In this document: positions 50,345-59,488 of the stretch, piece by piece
Numbering within the stretch: the stretch's first letter is position 1
Layout: each line of letters starts with the position of its first letter
Notes under the pieces: generated by a model
Told to the model about the DNA's origin: nothing
Database searches by the model: none
Seen by the model: the letters and a program-made list of their open reading frames with translations, nothing else
Made by a program: the position numbers and the translations under genes
Origin: Leptolinea sp964446955
GTDB taxonomy: Bacteria > Chloroflexota > Anaerolineae > Anaerolineales > Anaerolineaceae
Assembly: GCA_964446955.1 (NCBI GenBank)
Contig: CAYUQJ010000005.1
Coordinates: 124,001 to 188,000 of the forward strand
Direction: 5' to 3'
DNA length: 64,000 nucleotides

Positions 50345-50406
50345 CGCATACTTGAAACTAACCAGATCCATGATAATTAGTCCCCGGGAGACCGGGGACT
50401 TTTTTT
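50325..50406 (+). promoter_or_regulatory. Histidine-responsive transcription attenuator before hisD
   Basis: Terminator: AGTCCCCGG (50379-50387) with CCGGGGACT (50392-50400) around GAGA, then TTTTTT. Antiterminator: TCTTCCGG (50325-50332) pairs with CCGGGAGA (50384-50391), eight pairs including one U-G. It continues after a bulged C through GGG (50334-50336) with TCC (50381-50383). The antiterminator uses the terminator 5' arm and loop, so the two are exclusive. A ribosome stalled on the His codons would leave 50325-50336 free; one at the stop codon would cover it. Confidence 0.78.
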
Positions 50407-50427
50407 ACTAAGCCATTGGAGAAAACC

Positions 50428-51771
50428 ATGTTTCCCATTTATGATGCCGAAACCGCAAAAAAAACCATACTGAAGCGAACTTCGCTGGACGACATGCCCG
50501 TTCCGCAGCAAATCTTGGATCGATTAAAAAGCACTTTTGGCAAAGAGATAACCCCGTCAGATGCCGTTCGACAGATCATCCAGGAGATCCGACAACAGGG
50601 GAATGATGCGGTCCGCCGCTGGACTAAAACGCTGGATGGTGTGGACCTTTTAGACAACAAAGTTTCCAAACCAGAACTGTTTAAGGCGCTCAGCAAGCTT
50701 GACCCTGCTCTGCGCTCCGCCCTTGAGACATCCGCCAGCCGGATCGAGCAGTTTTACCGAAAACAACCGGCCATCTCCTGGCTGGATCAAAGCATGGGAG
50801 GTTCACTCGGACAAATGCTGCGTCCCATGGATCGGGTGGGGATCTACGTTCCCGGCGGCACAGCTCCCCTTCCCTCTACAGTTTTAATGACCGCCATTCC
50901 GGCGCGTGTAGCGGGTGTGAAACAAATCGTCATGGCCACTCCGCCAGGCCGTGGAACCGGTGAAGTGAATCCGGTTATTCTGGCAGCCGCGGCCATCGCG
51001 GGTGTGGATGAGGTTTACAAGATCGGTGGGGCACAGGCAATAGCCGCGCTGGCATACGGAACAGATTCCATTAAATCTGTCGACAAAATAGTCGGACCGG
51101 GAAACCTGTTTGTGACACTTGCCAAGCAGCAAGTCTTCGGTACAGTGGGTATTGATGGGCTTGCCGGCCCGACTGAAACGATCGTCATAGCGGATGAAAG
51201 CGCACGACCCGATTGGGCAGCCGCCGACCTGTTAGCTCAGGCCGAACATGATATTCTCGCCGCGGCCATCCTGCTAACGCCTTCACGCGACGTGGCAGAG
51301 GCTGTTCAGAAAGAGATGGCGGCCTGGTTGAATGGCAAAGATGGAACCAGTCTCAGCCGGACAGAGATATTTGATGTTTCGTTACAAAATCGCAGCGGCG
51401 CTGTGATCACGCGCGACATTTTTGAAGCCATTGAACTCTCGAATAACTACGGACCGGAACATTTGAATCTTGCCGTCCGCGATCCATGGCAGTATTTGGA
51501 ACTGGTAACCTGCGCGGGCGGTGTGTTCGTAGGAGAAACGTCCTGTGAAGTGATGGGCGATTATGTTGCCGGTCCCAGCCATGTCATGCCGACCGGTGGC
51601 TCCGCCCGGTTTGCTTCTCCTCTGAATGTATGGGACTTTTTGAGGATCATCAGTGTAGTAGGTTTAAACACGCGTACTGCCGCCGAGCTTGGACGACAGG
51701 CAGATATCATCGCACGCGCCGAAGGGCTTGAAGCCCACGCTCTGGCCGGTCGATTACGATCACAGCCATAA
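50428..51771 (+). CDS. hisD: Histidinol dehydrogenase
   Basis: Catalyses the last two steps of histidine synthesis, histidinol to histidine with NAD and a zinc ion. The 447-residue product has GGTAPLPSTVLMTAIPARVAG (seen as GIYVPGGTAPLPST), KIVGPGNLFVTLAK, GLAGPTETIVIADESA, AEHD and the late NNYGPEHLNLA and GPSHVMPTGGSARF elements. The usual APEHLE is GPEHLN here, a mild change. I chose ATG 50428 with GGAG six bases upstream. No other his genes are adjacent; an ABC transporter follows after 62 bases. Confidence 0.95.
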   Translation: MFPIYDAETAKKTILKRTSLDDMPVPQQILDRLKSTFGKEITPSDAVRQIIQEIRQQGNDAVRRWTKTLDGVDLLDNKVSKPELFKALSKLDPALRSALETSASRIEQFYRKQPAISWLDQSMGGSLGQMLRPMDRVGIYVPGGTAPLPSTVLMTAIPARVAGVKQIVMATPPGRGTGEVNPVILAAAAIAGVDEVYKIGGAQAIAALAYGTDSIKSVDKIVGPGNLFVTLAKQQVFGTVGIDGLAGPTETIVIADESARPDWAAADLLAQAEHDILAAAILLTPSRDVAEAVQKEMAAWLNGKDGTSLSRTEIFDVSLQNRSGAVITRDIFEAIELSNNYGPEHLNLAVRDPWQYLELVTCAGGVFVGETSCEVMGDYVAGPSHVMPTGGSARFASPLNVWDFLRIISVVGLNTRTAAELGRQADIIARAEGLEAHALAGRLRSQP

Positions 51772-51833
51772 GTATGCCTTTGCCCGGAAGAGCGGGATGG
51801 CTCGCCCGGAGAAAATTATCTTTTGGAGGAAAT

Positions 51834-52817
51834 ATGAAAAACAGATTGCTCACCATAATCACCATGCTTTGCGCTCTGGCAATGCTGGCCTCATTTGCGG
51901 CACCGGCTGCCGCCGCCCCGGTTGAAGCCAATGATCCCGTAAAAGTGCGCATCGGCACCCAGCCCTGGATTGGTTACGGTCCCTGGTGGATTGCGAAAGA
52001 AAACGGGTTATTTGAAAAATATGGAATTGAAGCTGAATTAATAGATTTTATAGAGGACAAAGAAGTAAACGCAGCTTTTGCCAGCGGTAACATGGAGGCA
52101 GCCAATCTGGCTACTCATACAGCCATCAAGCTGTTCAGTGTTGGCGTTGATCTTAAACTCGTCTTACTGGAAGACATATCCACATCAGCGGATGCCATTC
52201 TTGTAAATGGAGAAATTACATCGATTGCTGATCTCAAAGGCAAGCAGATAGCCTATGAAGAAGGAACAACCAGCGACCTATTGCTTAATTACGCACTTCT
52301 TCAAAACAAAATGACGCTGGATGATATTGATGCTGTTCCAATGCCCGCCAGTGATGCCGGCGCCGCCCTTATGACCGGTAAAGTACCGGCTGCTGTGACG
52401 TACGAGCCTTATATTTCAGAAGCATTAAAAGAAAACAAAGACTTAAAAGTGCTTTATAAAGCCGAAGAACGCCCTGGACTGATTTCTGATGTCCTTGTGA
52501 TAAGCGGAAAATTTGCCGAAGAGAATCCAGAGGCAGCCAAAGCATTGCTCAAAGTCTGGGGAGAAGCATTGGACTTCTATAACGAAGATAACACGGCAGG
52601 ACAGGCAATAATTGCTGAAGCCGTTGGGAGCAGCGCTGAAGATCTGAAAACCGCCTTTGAGGGTGTTAAATTCTACGATCTGACCGCGAATCAAAAAGAT
52701 CTCACAGGCGATTTCACCTCGACGATAAAAGATGTGGCTGACGTATCCAAAACCATCGGCCTGTTCGAAGAAATTCCTGACCTGTCAAAACTGGTCGACG
52801 CGTCATTCCTAAAATAG
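51834..52817 (+). CDS. ABC transporter substrate-binding protein, NitT/TauT (NMT1-like) family
   Basis: A 327-residue secreted binding protein. The signal peptide (1-27) ends near APAAAA. The NMT1/TauA-like fold is recognisable from RIGTQPWIGYGPWWIAKENG, ANLATHTAIKL, SIADLKGKQIAYEEGTTSD and the hinge region VPAAVTYEPYISEAL. GGAGGAAAT precedes the chosen ATG; the frame is open further upstream. Relatives bind sulfonates, nitrate, bicarbonate or pyrimidine precursors; the ligand here is unknown. It follows hisD in probable read-through and is followed by its permease after 4 bases. Confidence 0.88.
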   Translation: MKNRLLTIITMLCALAMLASFAAPAAAAPVEANDPVKVRIGTQPWIGYGPWWIAKENGLFEKYGIEAELIDFIEDKEVNAAFASGNMEAANLATHTAIKLFSVGVDLKLVLLEDISTSADAILVNGEITSIADLKGKQIAYEEGTTSDLLLNYALLQNKMTLDDIDAVPMPASDAGAALMTGKVPAAVTYEPYISEALKENKDLKVLYKAEERPGLISDVLVISGKFAEENPEAAKALLKVWGEALDFYNEDNTAGQAIIAEAVGSSAEDLKTAFEGVKFYDLTANQKDLTGDFTSTIKDVADVSKTIGLFEEIPDLSKLVDASFLK

Positions 52818-52821
52818 CCTC

Positions 52822-53661
52822 ATGGCAGATATTGAATTTACCAAAAATACAAACAAGGGGCCGCGCCGCAAGTCGCGGCTCCTCGAATTGCGCACAGAAA
52901 TCCCTGCCAGTCTGTATTTCACTGCCGGCATCTCATTTATTGGTGCTTTTTTCCTTATCTGGCTTCTCCTTACATCTTTTGAACTGGTCCCACCTCTCTT
53001 TTTACCGGGTCCCGAAGCCGTCTGGAAAGAATTTGCACGTCAAATAAGCGAAGGGATTCTGGTTGATGATGTGGCAGCCAGTCTGTACCGCATCACACTT
53101 GGTTGGCTTGTTTCCACGTTGCTGGCATTGCCAATCGGGATTCTCATGGGGAATTTTAAGTTTTTTGAAGGATTATTCGAACCCTTTATCGACCTTGTCC
53201 GCTACATGCCGGCTGTGGCGTTTGTGCCACTCACAATTCTATGGACAGGGGTGGACGATGGACAGAAAATCCTGATCCTGTTTATCGGGACTTTCTTCCA
53301 GGAAGTGTTGATGATCATGGACAACGTGAAGAGCGTCCCGCGCGAGATGATTGAGGTCAGTTCAACATTCGGCCTATCCCGCTGGGAAATCCTGTATAAC
53401 GTCATCTTGCGATATGCCATGCCTGGCATCTGGGACACGTTCCGTATAACACTTGGATGGGCCTGGACGTACCTTGTAGTGGCCGAGTTGGTTGCTGCCA
53501 AAGTCGGTCTGGGATACCGGATCATGCGGGCGCAACGCTTCCTGCAAACCGAATCCATCATCCTGGGTATCCTTGTCATCGGATTGCTCGGGTTATGTAC
53601 AGATATGGCATTCAAGCTGGCTTATAGCCGAATGTTTCGCTGGATGGACCGGAAAGGATAG
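52822..53661 (+). CDS. ABC transporter permease, NitT/TauT family
   Basis: A 279-residue permease with six membrane helices. The cytoplasmic EAA-like loop reads EVSSTFGLSRWEILYNVILR, the contact to the ATPase. The N-terminal 30 residues are polar and basic. It lies between the binding protein and ATPase genes, with 3-base gaps. Confidence 0.92.
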   Translation: MADIEFTKNTNKGPRRKSRLLELRTEIPASLYFTAGISFIGAFFLIWLLLTSFELVPPLFLPGPEAVWKEFARQISEGILVDDVAASLYRITLGWLVSTLLALPIGILMGNFKFFEGLFEPFIDLVRYMPAVAFVPLTILWTGVDDGQKILILFIGTFFQEVLMIMDNVKSVPREMIEVSSTFGLSRWEILYNVILRYAMPGIWDTFRITLGWAWTYLVVAELVAAKVGLGYRIMRAQRFLQTESIILGILVIGLLGLCTDMAFKLAYSRMFRWMDRKG

Positions 53662-53664
53662 AGC

Positions 53665-54474
53665 ATGACAGAACCATTGCTGGAACTACAAAATGTCCGG
53701 GTCACGTTCACCCCGGCACACAGACCTACCGTGGTTGCCGTTGAAGAAACCTCATTCAGCGTAATGCGCAACGAATTCGTGTCACTTATTGGCCCATCCG
53801 GTTGCGGAAAATCCACTCTTTTACGAGCAGCCGCCGGGCTGGAACAACCAACCAGTGGACGCATACTGGTGGAAGATCATGAAGTCGACTGCCCCGGTGC
53901 CGACAGGGGTATGGTCTTTCAGACTTATACCCTTTTTCCCTGGCTCAGTGTTAAAGAAAACATTCATTTCGCTCTCAAAAAGGCTTCCATTTCAGAAAAG
54001 GAAAAAGATGAGCGGGTGAAACAATACATCCGGTTGATTGGCCTGGAAGGATTTGAAAAATCCTTTCCCAACCAACTATCCGGTGGAATGCGCCAGAGAG
54101 TTGCCATTGCCCGCGCCTTGGTATATCAACCGAAAATTTTGTTGATGGATGAACCTTTCGGTGCGCTTGACGCTCAAACCCGCCTGTTGATGCAAGAGTT
54201 ACTTCTGCAAGTATGGGAAAAAGAACGCAGCACAGTGTTATTTGTGACCCATGATGTGGAAGAGGCAATTTTGCTGTCAGACCGGGTACTGGTGATGACC
54301 GCCCTTCCCGGAAGAATTAAAGCCGAAATTAAAATTGAACTTTCCCGGCCTCGTTCGGTATCTGATCTTGAAACAAGCCCTCAATTCGCTCTCTACAAAA
54401 AACAATTGCTGGACCTGGTTCGTGAAGAAGCCCGAAAAGCTTTCAGTTATCAAATCAACACCGTTGCCCCTTGA
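53665..54474 (+). CDS. ABC transporter ATP-binding protein, NitT/TauT family
   Basis: A 269-residue ATPase of the SsuB/TauB/NrtD type. Walker A GPSGCGKST, Q-loop VFQTYTLFPWLSV, signature LSGGMRQRVAIARAL, Walker B LLMDEPFGALD and H-loop VTHDVEEA are all present. It is the last gene of the hisD-transporter unit, followed by a strong terminator. Confidence 0.94.
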   Translation: MTEPLLELQNVRVTFTPAHRPTVVAVEETSFSVMRNEFVSLIGPSGCGKSTLLRAAAGLEQPTSGRILVEDHEVDCPGADRGMVFQTYTLFPWLSVKENIHFALKKASISEKEKDERVKQYIRLIGLEGFEKSFPNQLSGGMRQRVAIARALVYQPKILLMDEPFGALDAQTRLLMQELLLQVWEKERSTVLFVTHDVEEAILLSDRVLVMTALPGRIKAEIKIELSRPRSVSDLETSPQFALYKKQLLDLVREEARKAFSYQINTVAP

Positions 54475-54496
54475 AAACAGGGAACCCCGGAAATGA

Positions 54497-54519
54497 GAGG
54501 CCTTTGGCCTCTTTTTTTT
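54497..54519 (+). terminator. Intrinsic terminator after the NitT/TauT operon
   Basis: GAGGCC / GGCCTC around a TTT loop (54497-54502 with 54506-54511), then eight T. Confidence 0.88.
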
Positions 54520-54534
54520 CACGGTTTCTACATA

Positions 54535-54555
54535 AGACTTTTGTGAGAAGAATTC
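54535..54555 (+). repeat. Upstream copy of a 20-base direct repeat flanking the giant surface-protein gene
   Basis: AGACTTTTGTGAGAAGAATT here matches AGACTTTTGTAAGAAGTATT at 59450-59469 in 18 of 20 positions. The two copies bracket the 4.6-kb gene. Confidence 0.55.
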
Positions 54556-54777
54556 GGATATGCTCTGATCTTCTGTAAAGAATTTTCAACACTTTTGATT
54601 AAGCAGGACTATAATAAGTTATATTTTTATATAGAATTTCTACATATACCAGACATCATCAAGTTATAGTCAACCAAATATTCCATTTTCGCGTCATCTC
54701 CGGGGGATTCTGTAGTCATCACGCTTCCGATTGCCGCGCATAATTGCAACAACATTGCAGCACACAAGAGAGAAGAC

Positions 54778-57700
54778 ATGGAAGAAAAAACGCTAAAAAC
54801 ATCGCTGAAATCTATTCTATTACGCGGATGTATTTCTGTATCCCTGGCTCTGGGCGGATTGGCTTTGATACCGCCCACCACAGTCTCAGCGGCAACAATT
54901 GTGGTGACCGAAATAGATGACCATCTGCACGGGGGGGTGGTGGGTACATGCAATTCGGGCTACGATTGCACCCTGCGTGAGGCTGTCACACTGGCCAATA
55001 ATTCCGCTTTTACGGAGGACACGATCGTCTTTGCGCCAGGATTGGCTGGCGCAACCATTGTCCTGAACTCCACTATTCCTATAATTTCTCCCATCACAAT
55101 TTCAGGGCCTACGCTGAAACTGACGATTACCGGTTCAGGTATCCGTTTGTTTACTTCAGCCAGTACTTTGATCATGGAAAATCTGGTTCTGTCGGGTGGC
55201 GCTGGCGACCCATACGGCGGAGCCATTTACAACCAAAACGGGACTCTTACCGTGCGAAATATGACGTTCTTTAATAATCAGGCTACAAATTCAATGACCG
55301 GAACCGGGGGTGCAATTTACAATCACGGCACATTAACGATTGAAGAATGCACATTTCAGGGAAACATGGCTGGATCAATGTCTGGTGGAGGGGCAATTTT
55401 CAATGATACCGGTCCATTGACAATCACCAATTCCACTTTTACCACTAATACCAGTACGCATGGCGGCGCTATTTCTCTTTTTGGTGGAACATTAAGTTTG
55501 ACCGGTTCAACGTTTGACAGTAATTCAACCTCATGGGCAGGCGGTGGGATACACCTAGCCGCCAGTTCTTCAGCAACCATCGTCAACAGCACTTTTTATA
55601 GTAATGTTGGCGGATTTAACGGTGGTGGAGCAATAAATAACGCAGGTACCCTGAATATAAATTTCAGCACGATTGCAAATAATCAAGCCACAAGCGGTTC
55701 AGGGATTAACACAACAGGCAGCACGACCATAAACAATACCATTGTTGCCATGAACGTGAATGGTGCAACTCAAAATAACTGTAACGGCACAATCGGCTCC
55801 GGCTCGAATAACCTCACAGATGATGCCACCTGCGGAGCTGTATTTACCTATTCTACGAATATTGGTCTCATCGGCCCGGCTGATTTTGGCGGAGACACCT
55901 TCACATTTAGTCTCGCCCCTTCGTCATCGGCCATCAATGCGGCTGTCTCGTGTATTGCAACTGATCAGCGCGGAGTGCATCGCGGAACGCCATGCGATAT
56001 TGGCGCCTATGAATATGATGGGCAGCCCGATATGTCTATTAATAATGTGACGATCACAGAAAGCAATAGCGGCACCGCCACGGCCGCATTTACGGTCACT
56101 CTGACGACGCCGGCACCATCTACCGGTGTCACGTTCGACATTGCGACCGCGGATGGTACCGCTACCACAACAGATGGCGATTATGTCGCACAGAGCCTGA
56201 CCAGCCAGACGATACCCTCCGGATCATCCACATACACCTTTAATGTGCAGGTCAATGGAGACACCACACCAGAATCAGATGAGAACCTTTTTGTTAACAT
56301 TACGAACGTGATCGGTGCCGTGGTGACAGACGGTCAAGGAGAAGGAACCATCACCAATGATGATTTTTCAGCCGATCTTAGTGTCAACCTGACAGACAGC
56401 CCCGACCCGGCGCTGGCAGGGAATAACCTGACATACAGTATTTCTGTATCGAATATCGGCCCGCATCCTGCCGCGAATATCACATTGTCCGGATATCTTC
56501 CGGCCGGAACGACCTTTGTATCTCTGAGCGCTGGTGGATGGAGCTGTACATCCCCGGCGGTGGGTTCATCTGGAACGGTTACCTGTACCATCCCTTCCCT
56601 GGCCAGTAGTGCTAGCAGTAATATCAGTCTGACTGTTTTCTCTTCAGAAACCCTGGTTGACGGAACCACGCTAACCCAGACGGTTGCAGTGAGCAGTACG
56701 ACAACCGATCCAGTTTCAGCCAATAACTCTGCAACAGCGACCACCACGATCCGATCAAAACCGCTGGCATTTACCAATCCCGCCGATTCGATTACATATA
56801 ACTCGTCCACCCTCAACGGTCAGGTCAACCCGCTCGGTGTTCCCACGGGAGCTTCTTTCGAGTATGGATCAACTACCGCTTATGGCTCAATTGTTGCGGC
56901 GAATTATCCGGGGGCAGGAATCACAAACGTACCTGTGTCAGCCAATCTTTCAGGTCTATCCCCTGCAACGACCTATCATTACCGGGTAATAGCAGCCAAT
57001 TCGAATGGTACATCCTTTGGAGATGATGCGACTTTCACGACCGCTTTGATACCCAGTATGACTGTAAACGATGTTTCTCAACTGGAAGGCAACAGTGGAA
57101 CCAGTACCTATACCTTTACCGTCAGCCTTTCATCAGTTGCGCCGGCCAGCGGAGTATCCTTTGATATCGCCACCACGAATAACACAGCCACCACTACCGA
57201 TAATGATTTCCAGGTTAACAGCCTGACTGGCTTGTCTATTTCAGAAGGATCAGATACTTATTCGTTCGATGTGATCGTCAATGGCGACGAACGGATTGAA
57301 CCTGATGAGACCTTCTTCGTAAATATCTCAAATGTCATGGGAGCCACGGTTGCCGATGGGCAGGGGCAGGGTACCATCACCAATGATGACACGGCCGGCG
57401 TCACCATCAACCCGACCAGCGGCCTGACCACGACCGAAACCAGCGGAACAGCGACATTTACCGTAGCGTTGAATACCCAACCGTCCTCTGACGTCGCAAT
57501 TGATCTTTCAACCAGCGACAATACTGAAGGAACCATCTCTCTGACCAGCCTGACCTTCACCCCTGCCAACTGGAATGTGTCACAGACTGTGACCATTACC
57601 GGTGTGGATGACGCCCTGGCCGACGGCGATATCAGCTATACCATTCAAACCGGTGCCGCTACCAGTTCAGACGCGAATTACTCGGGGCTTGACCCGGCCG

Positions 57701-59382
57701 ACGTGAGCATCACCAATATCGATGATGACACGGCCGGTATGACCATCAACCCGACCGGCGGCCTGACCACAACCGAAACTGGCGGAACAGCAACATTTAC
57801 CGTAGCGTTGAATACCCAACCGTCCTCCGACGTCGCAATTGGTCTTTCAACCAGCGACAATACTGAAGGAACAATCTCGCCGACCAGTCTAACCTTCACC
57901 TCTGCCAACTGGAGTGTGTCACAGACCGTGACCATCACCGGTGTGGATGACGCCCTGGCCGACGGCGATATCAGCTATACCATTCAGACTGGCGCGGCTA
58001 CCAGTTCAGACGCGAATTACTCGGGGCTTGACACGGCCGATGTTAGCATCACCAATACCGATGATGATGCGGCCAGCGCCATCCTGACGACCGTCATTCA
58101 CAATACAACCCATACCGTCGTGACCACCGCCGCGGAGGGTGACATGCTTCACGCCAACACCGTGGTCAATGGCAACGGGGCACTCACCCCAACCGGCAAC
58201 GTGACCTTCGAATACTTCAATAATGTCAGTTGCAATGGAAGCGCGGCCGATAGCGAAACCGTTCCGCTGGATGCTGGCGGATTGGCCGACATGACCACAT
58301 CCACGGCACTCACAGCTGATGGGCTCTCGTTCCTGGCACGATACGGCGGCGATAGCATCTACCCGGTAGCAGAAGGTGCCTGTACCGCAATCTCAACCAG
58401 TGCATACCCGACTGTGCTGACACTTAGTAACAACACATCACCGCATGAAGGACAGGTACTTGCAAGCAGCATCAATTCCGTTGCGGTGCAGTTCAACATG
58501 GATGTGTTCCATACATCCAATTCAAATCAGCACTCCGCCACCTACCCTGGCAACTATCTATTGCTGAGCCCGGGCCCCGATGCAATCTTCAATACAGCGC
58601 CCTCAACTGGCTGCCTGGATGGCGTGAGCGGGGATGATGTGTCATATTCCATCAATTCCATCAGCTATAACTCAGCCAGCTTTGTGGACACAATCGTTAT
58701 CAACAACGGCGTTCAATTACCGGCCGGTTCCTATCGATTTTATGCCTGCGGATCAACTTCGATCACCGATCCGACTGAGATCATCGAACTTAACAATGGA
58801 CAAGATTCAACCGTCAATTTCACGATCAATGCTAGCGGCAGCTCCAGTGGAAACAGCTCTAGCACATCAGTCGCCACGGGCTTTGCGCCGGGGAGAGTCA
58901 CCCGGCTACCGGAACAACCGTCCATACTGGCATACACCCACTCCGAACTATGGGTCGAAATTCCCGGTCTGGGCATCCATCAGCAGATTGTGGGGGTACC
59001 GCAGACCGACGCCGGTTGGGATGTGAGCTGGCTGGGCGATGAGATTGGCTACTTACAGGGCACGGCTTTCCCAACCTGGGCTGGCAACAGCGTCCTGACC
59101 GGGCATGTGACCGGCACGGACGGCCTTCCGGGGATATTTGCCGACCTGGGCACTATGGGGTGGGGGCAGCAGGTCATCATCCACGCCTTCGGGCAGAAGT
59201 ACGTCTACGAAGTTCGTACGGTGGATCTGAACGCCAGCTCCGATACGGACAAGGTGGTCAATAAACACGAAGATCTGCCCTGGCTGACTCTCATCACTTG
59301 CCGCGGATATGATGAGAAGACAAATACGTACCGCTACCGCATTGTCGTCCGCGCCGTGCAGGTGAGTGTGGGAGAAGAATAA
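54778..59382 (+). CDS. Giant secreted beta-helix / Calx-beta / DUF11 protein with C-terminal sortase domain
   Basis: A 1534-residue exported protein. In order: a signal peptide (1-38); a CSLREA-type N-terminal element (CTLREAVTLANN); a parallel beta-helix of Pmp-like repeats (about 60-400; GGAIYN, GGAIFND, GGGIH, GGGAINN); a Calx-beta repeat (about 420-530); a DUF11 domain (about 537-660); a fibronectin-like domain (665-760); a second Calx-beta repeat (765-870); two near-identical 113-residue repeats (872-984, 985-1097); Ig-like domains (1100-1350); and a sortase domain (about 1385-1534). Sortase residues are His1443 in LTGHVTG, Cys1508 in LTLITCRG and Arg1519/Arg1521 in YRYRIVV. A sortase fused to an adhesin-like stalk is unusual; the protein may attach itself or partners to the surface. 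Confidence 0.88.
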   Translation: MEEKTLKTSLKSILLRGCISVSLALGGLALIPPTTVSAATIVVTEIDDHLHGGVVGTCNSGYDCTLREAVTLANNSAFTEDTIVFAPGLAGATIVLNSTIPIISPITISGPTLKLTITGSGIRLFTSASTLIMENLVLSGGAGDPYGGAIYNQNGTLTVRNMTFFNNQATNSMTGTGGAIYNHGTLTIEECTFQGNMAGSMSGGGAIFNDTGPLTITNSTFTTNTSTHGGAISLFGGTLSLTGSTFDSNSTSWAGGGIHLAASSSATIVNSTFYSNVGGFNGGGAINNAGTLNINFSTIANNQATSGSGINTTGSTTINNTIVAMNVNGATQNNCNGTIGSGSNNLTDDATCGAVFTYSTNIGLIGPADFGGDTFTFSLAPSSSAINAAVSCIATDQRGVHRGTPCDIGAYEYDGQPDMSINNVTITESNSGTATAAFTVTLTTPAPSTGVTFDIATADGTATTTDGDYVAQSLTSQTIPSGSSTYTFNVQVNGDTTPESDENLFVNITNVIGAVVTDGQGEGTITNDDFSADLSVNLTDSPDPALAGNNLTYSISVSNIGPHPAANITLSGYLPAGTTFVSLSAGGWSCTSPAVGSSGTVTCTIPSLASSASSNISLTVFSSETLVDGTTLTQTVAVSSTTTDPVSANNSATATTTIRSKPLAFTNPADSITYNSSTLNGQVNPLGVPTGASFEYGSTTAYGSIVAANYPGAGITNVPVSANLSGLSPATTYHYRVIAANSNGTSFGDDATFTTALIPSMTVNDVSQLEGNSGTSTYTFTVSLSSVAPASGVSFDIATTNNTATTTDNDFQVNSLTGLSISEGSDTYSFDVIVNGDERIEPDETFFVNISNVMGATVADGQGQGTITNDDTAGVTINPTSGLTTTETSGTATFTVALNTQPSSDVAIDLSTSDNTEGTISLTSLTFTPANWNVSQTVTITGVDDALADGDISYTIQTGAATSSDANYSGLDPADVSITNIDDDTAGMTINPTGGLTTTETGGTATFTVALNTQPSSDVAIGLSTSDNTEGTISPTSLTFTSANWSVSQTVTITGVDDALADGDISYTIQTGAATSSDANYSGLDTADVSITNTDDDAASAILTTVIHNTTHTVVTTAAEGDMLHANTVVNGNGALTPTGNVTFEYFNNVSCNGSAADSETVPLDAGGLADMTTSTALTADGLSFLARYGGDSIYPVAEGACTAISTSAYPTVLTLSNNTSPHEGQVLASSINSVAVQFNMDVFHTSNSNQHSATYPGNYLLLSPGPDAIFNTAPSTGCLDGVSGDDVSYSINSISYNSASFVDTIVINNGVQLPAGSYRFYACGSTSITDPTEIIELNNGQDSTVNFTINASGSSSGNSSSTSVATGFAPGRVTRLPEQPSILAYTHSELWVEIPGLGIHQQIVGVPQTDAGWDVSWLGDEIGYLQGTAFPTWAGNSVLTGHVTGTDGLPGIFADLGTMGWGQQVIIHAFGQKYVYEVRTVDLNASSDTDKVVNKHEDLPWLTLITCRGYDEKTNTYRYRIVVRAVQVSVGEE
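57391..57729 (+). repeat. Tandem repeat unit 1 inside the giant surface protein
   Basis: A 339-base unit (113 codons) almost identical to the next unit at DNA level; only about a dozen residues differ. Starts TAGVTINPTSGLTTTET and ends with a DDD boundary. Confidence 0.93.
57730..58068 (+). repeat. Tandem repeat unit 2 inside the giant surface protein
   Basis: Second 339-base copy, starting TAGMTINPTGGLTTTET. High DNA identity with unit 1 points to a recent duplication. Confidence 0.93.
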
Positions 59383-59385
59383 ATC

Positions 59386-59423
59386 CCAAGAGGCTTCCCC
59401 TTACTTTTGGGATAGCCTCTTGG
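59386..59423 (+). terminator. Stem-loop after the giant surface-protein gene (weak terminator)
   Basis: CCAAGAGGCT (59386-59395) pairs perfectly with AGCCTCTTGG (59414-59423) around an 18-base loop, but only TG-TTC follows, so it may be a 3'-end stabiliser rather than an intrinsic terminator. Confidence 0.5.
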
Positions 59424-59449
59424 TGTTCAAGTTTCGATAACCCTTTATT

Positions 59450-59470
59450 AGACTTTTGTAAGAAGTATTG
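59450..59470 (+). repeat. Downstream copy of the 20-base direct repeat
   Basis: AGACTTTTGTAAGAAGTATT; partner of 54535-54555. It lies just upstream of the hrcA promoter. Confidence 0.55.
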
Positions 59471-59488
59471 TATTAATTATCGGTCTTC

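Noticed and set aside
51834..52817. THI5-type pyrimidine synthase that consumes histidine, suggested by the hisD neighbour
   Set aside because: The protein has a signal peptide, matching permease and ATPase genes, and lacks the cysteine-rich THI5 motif; it is a transport binding protein.
55356..58358. Several minus-strand open frames inside the giant surface-protein gene
   Set aside because: They are shadows of a repetitive, threonine-rich coding sequence; none has a ribosome-binding site or recognisable domain.
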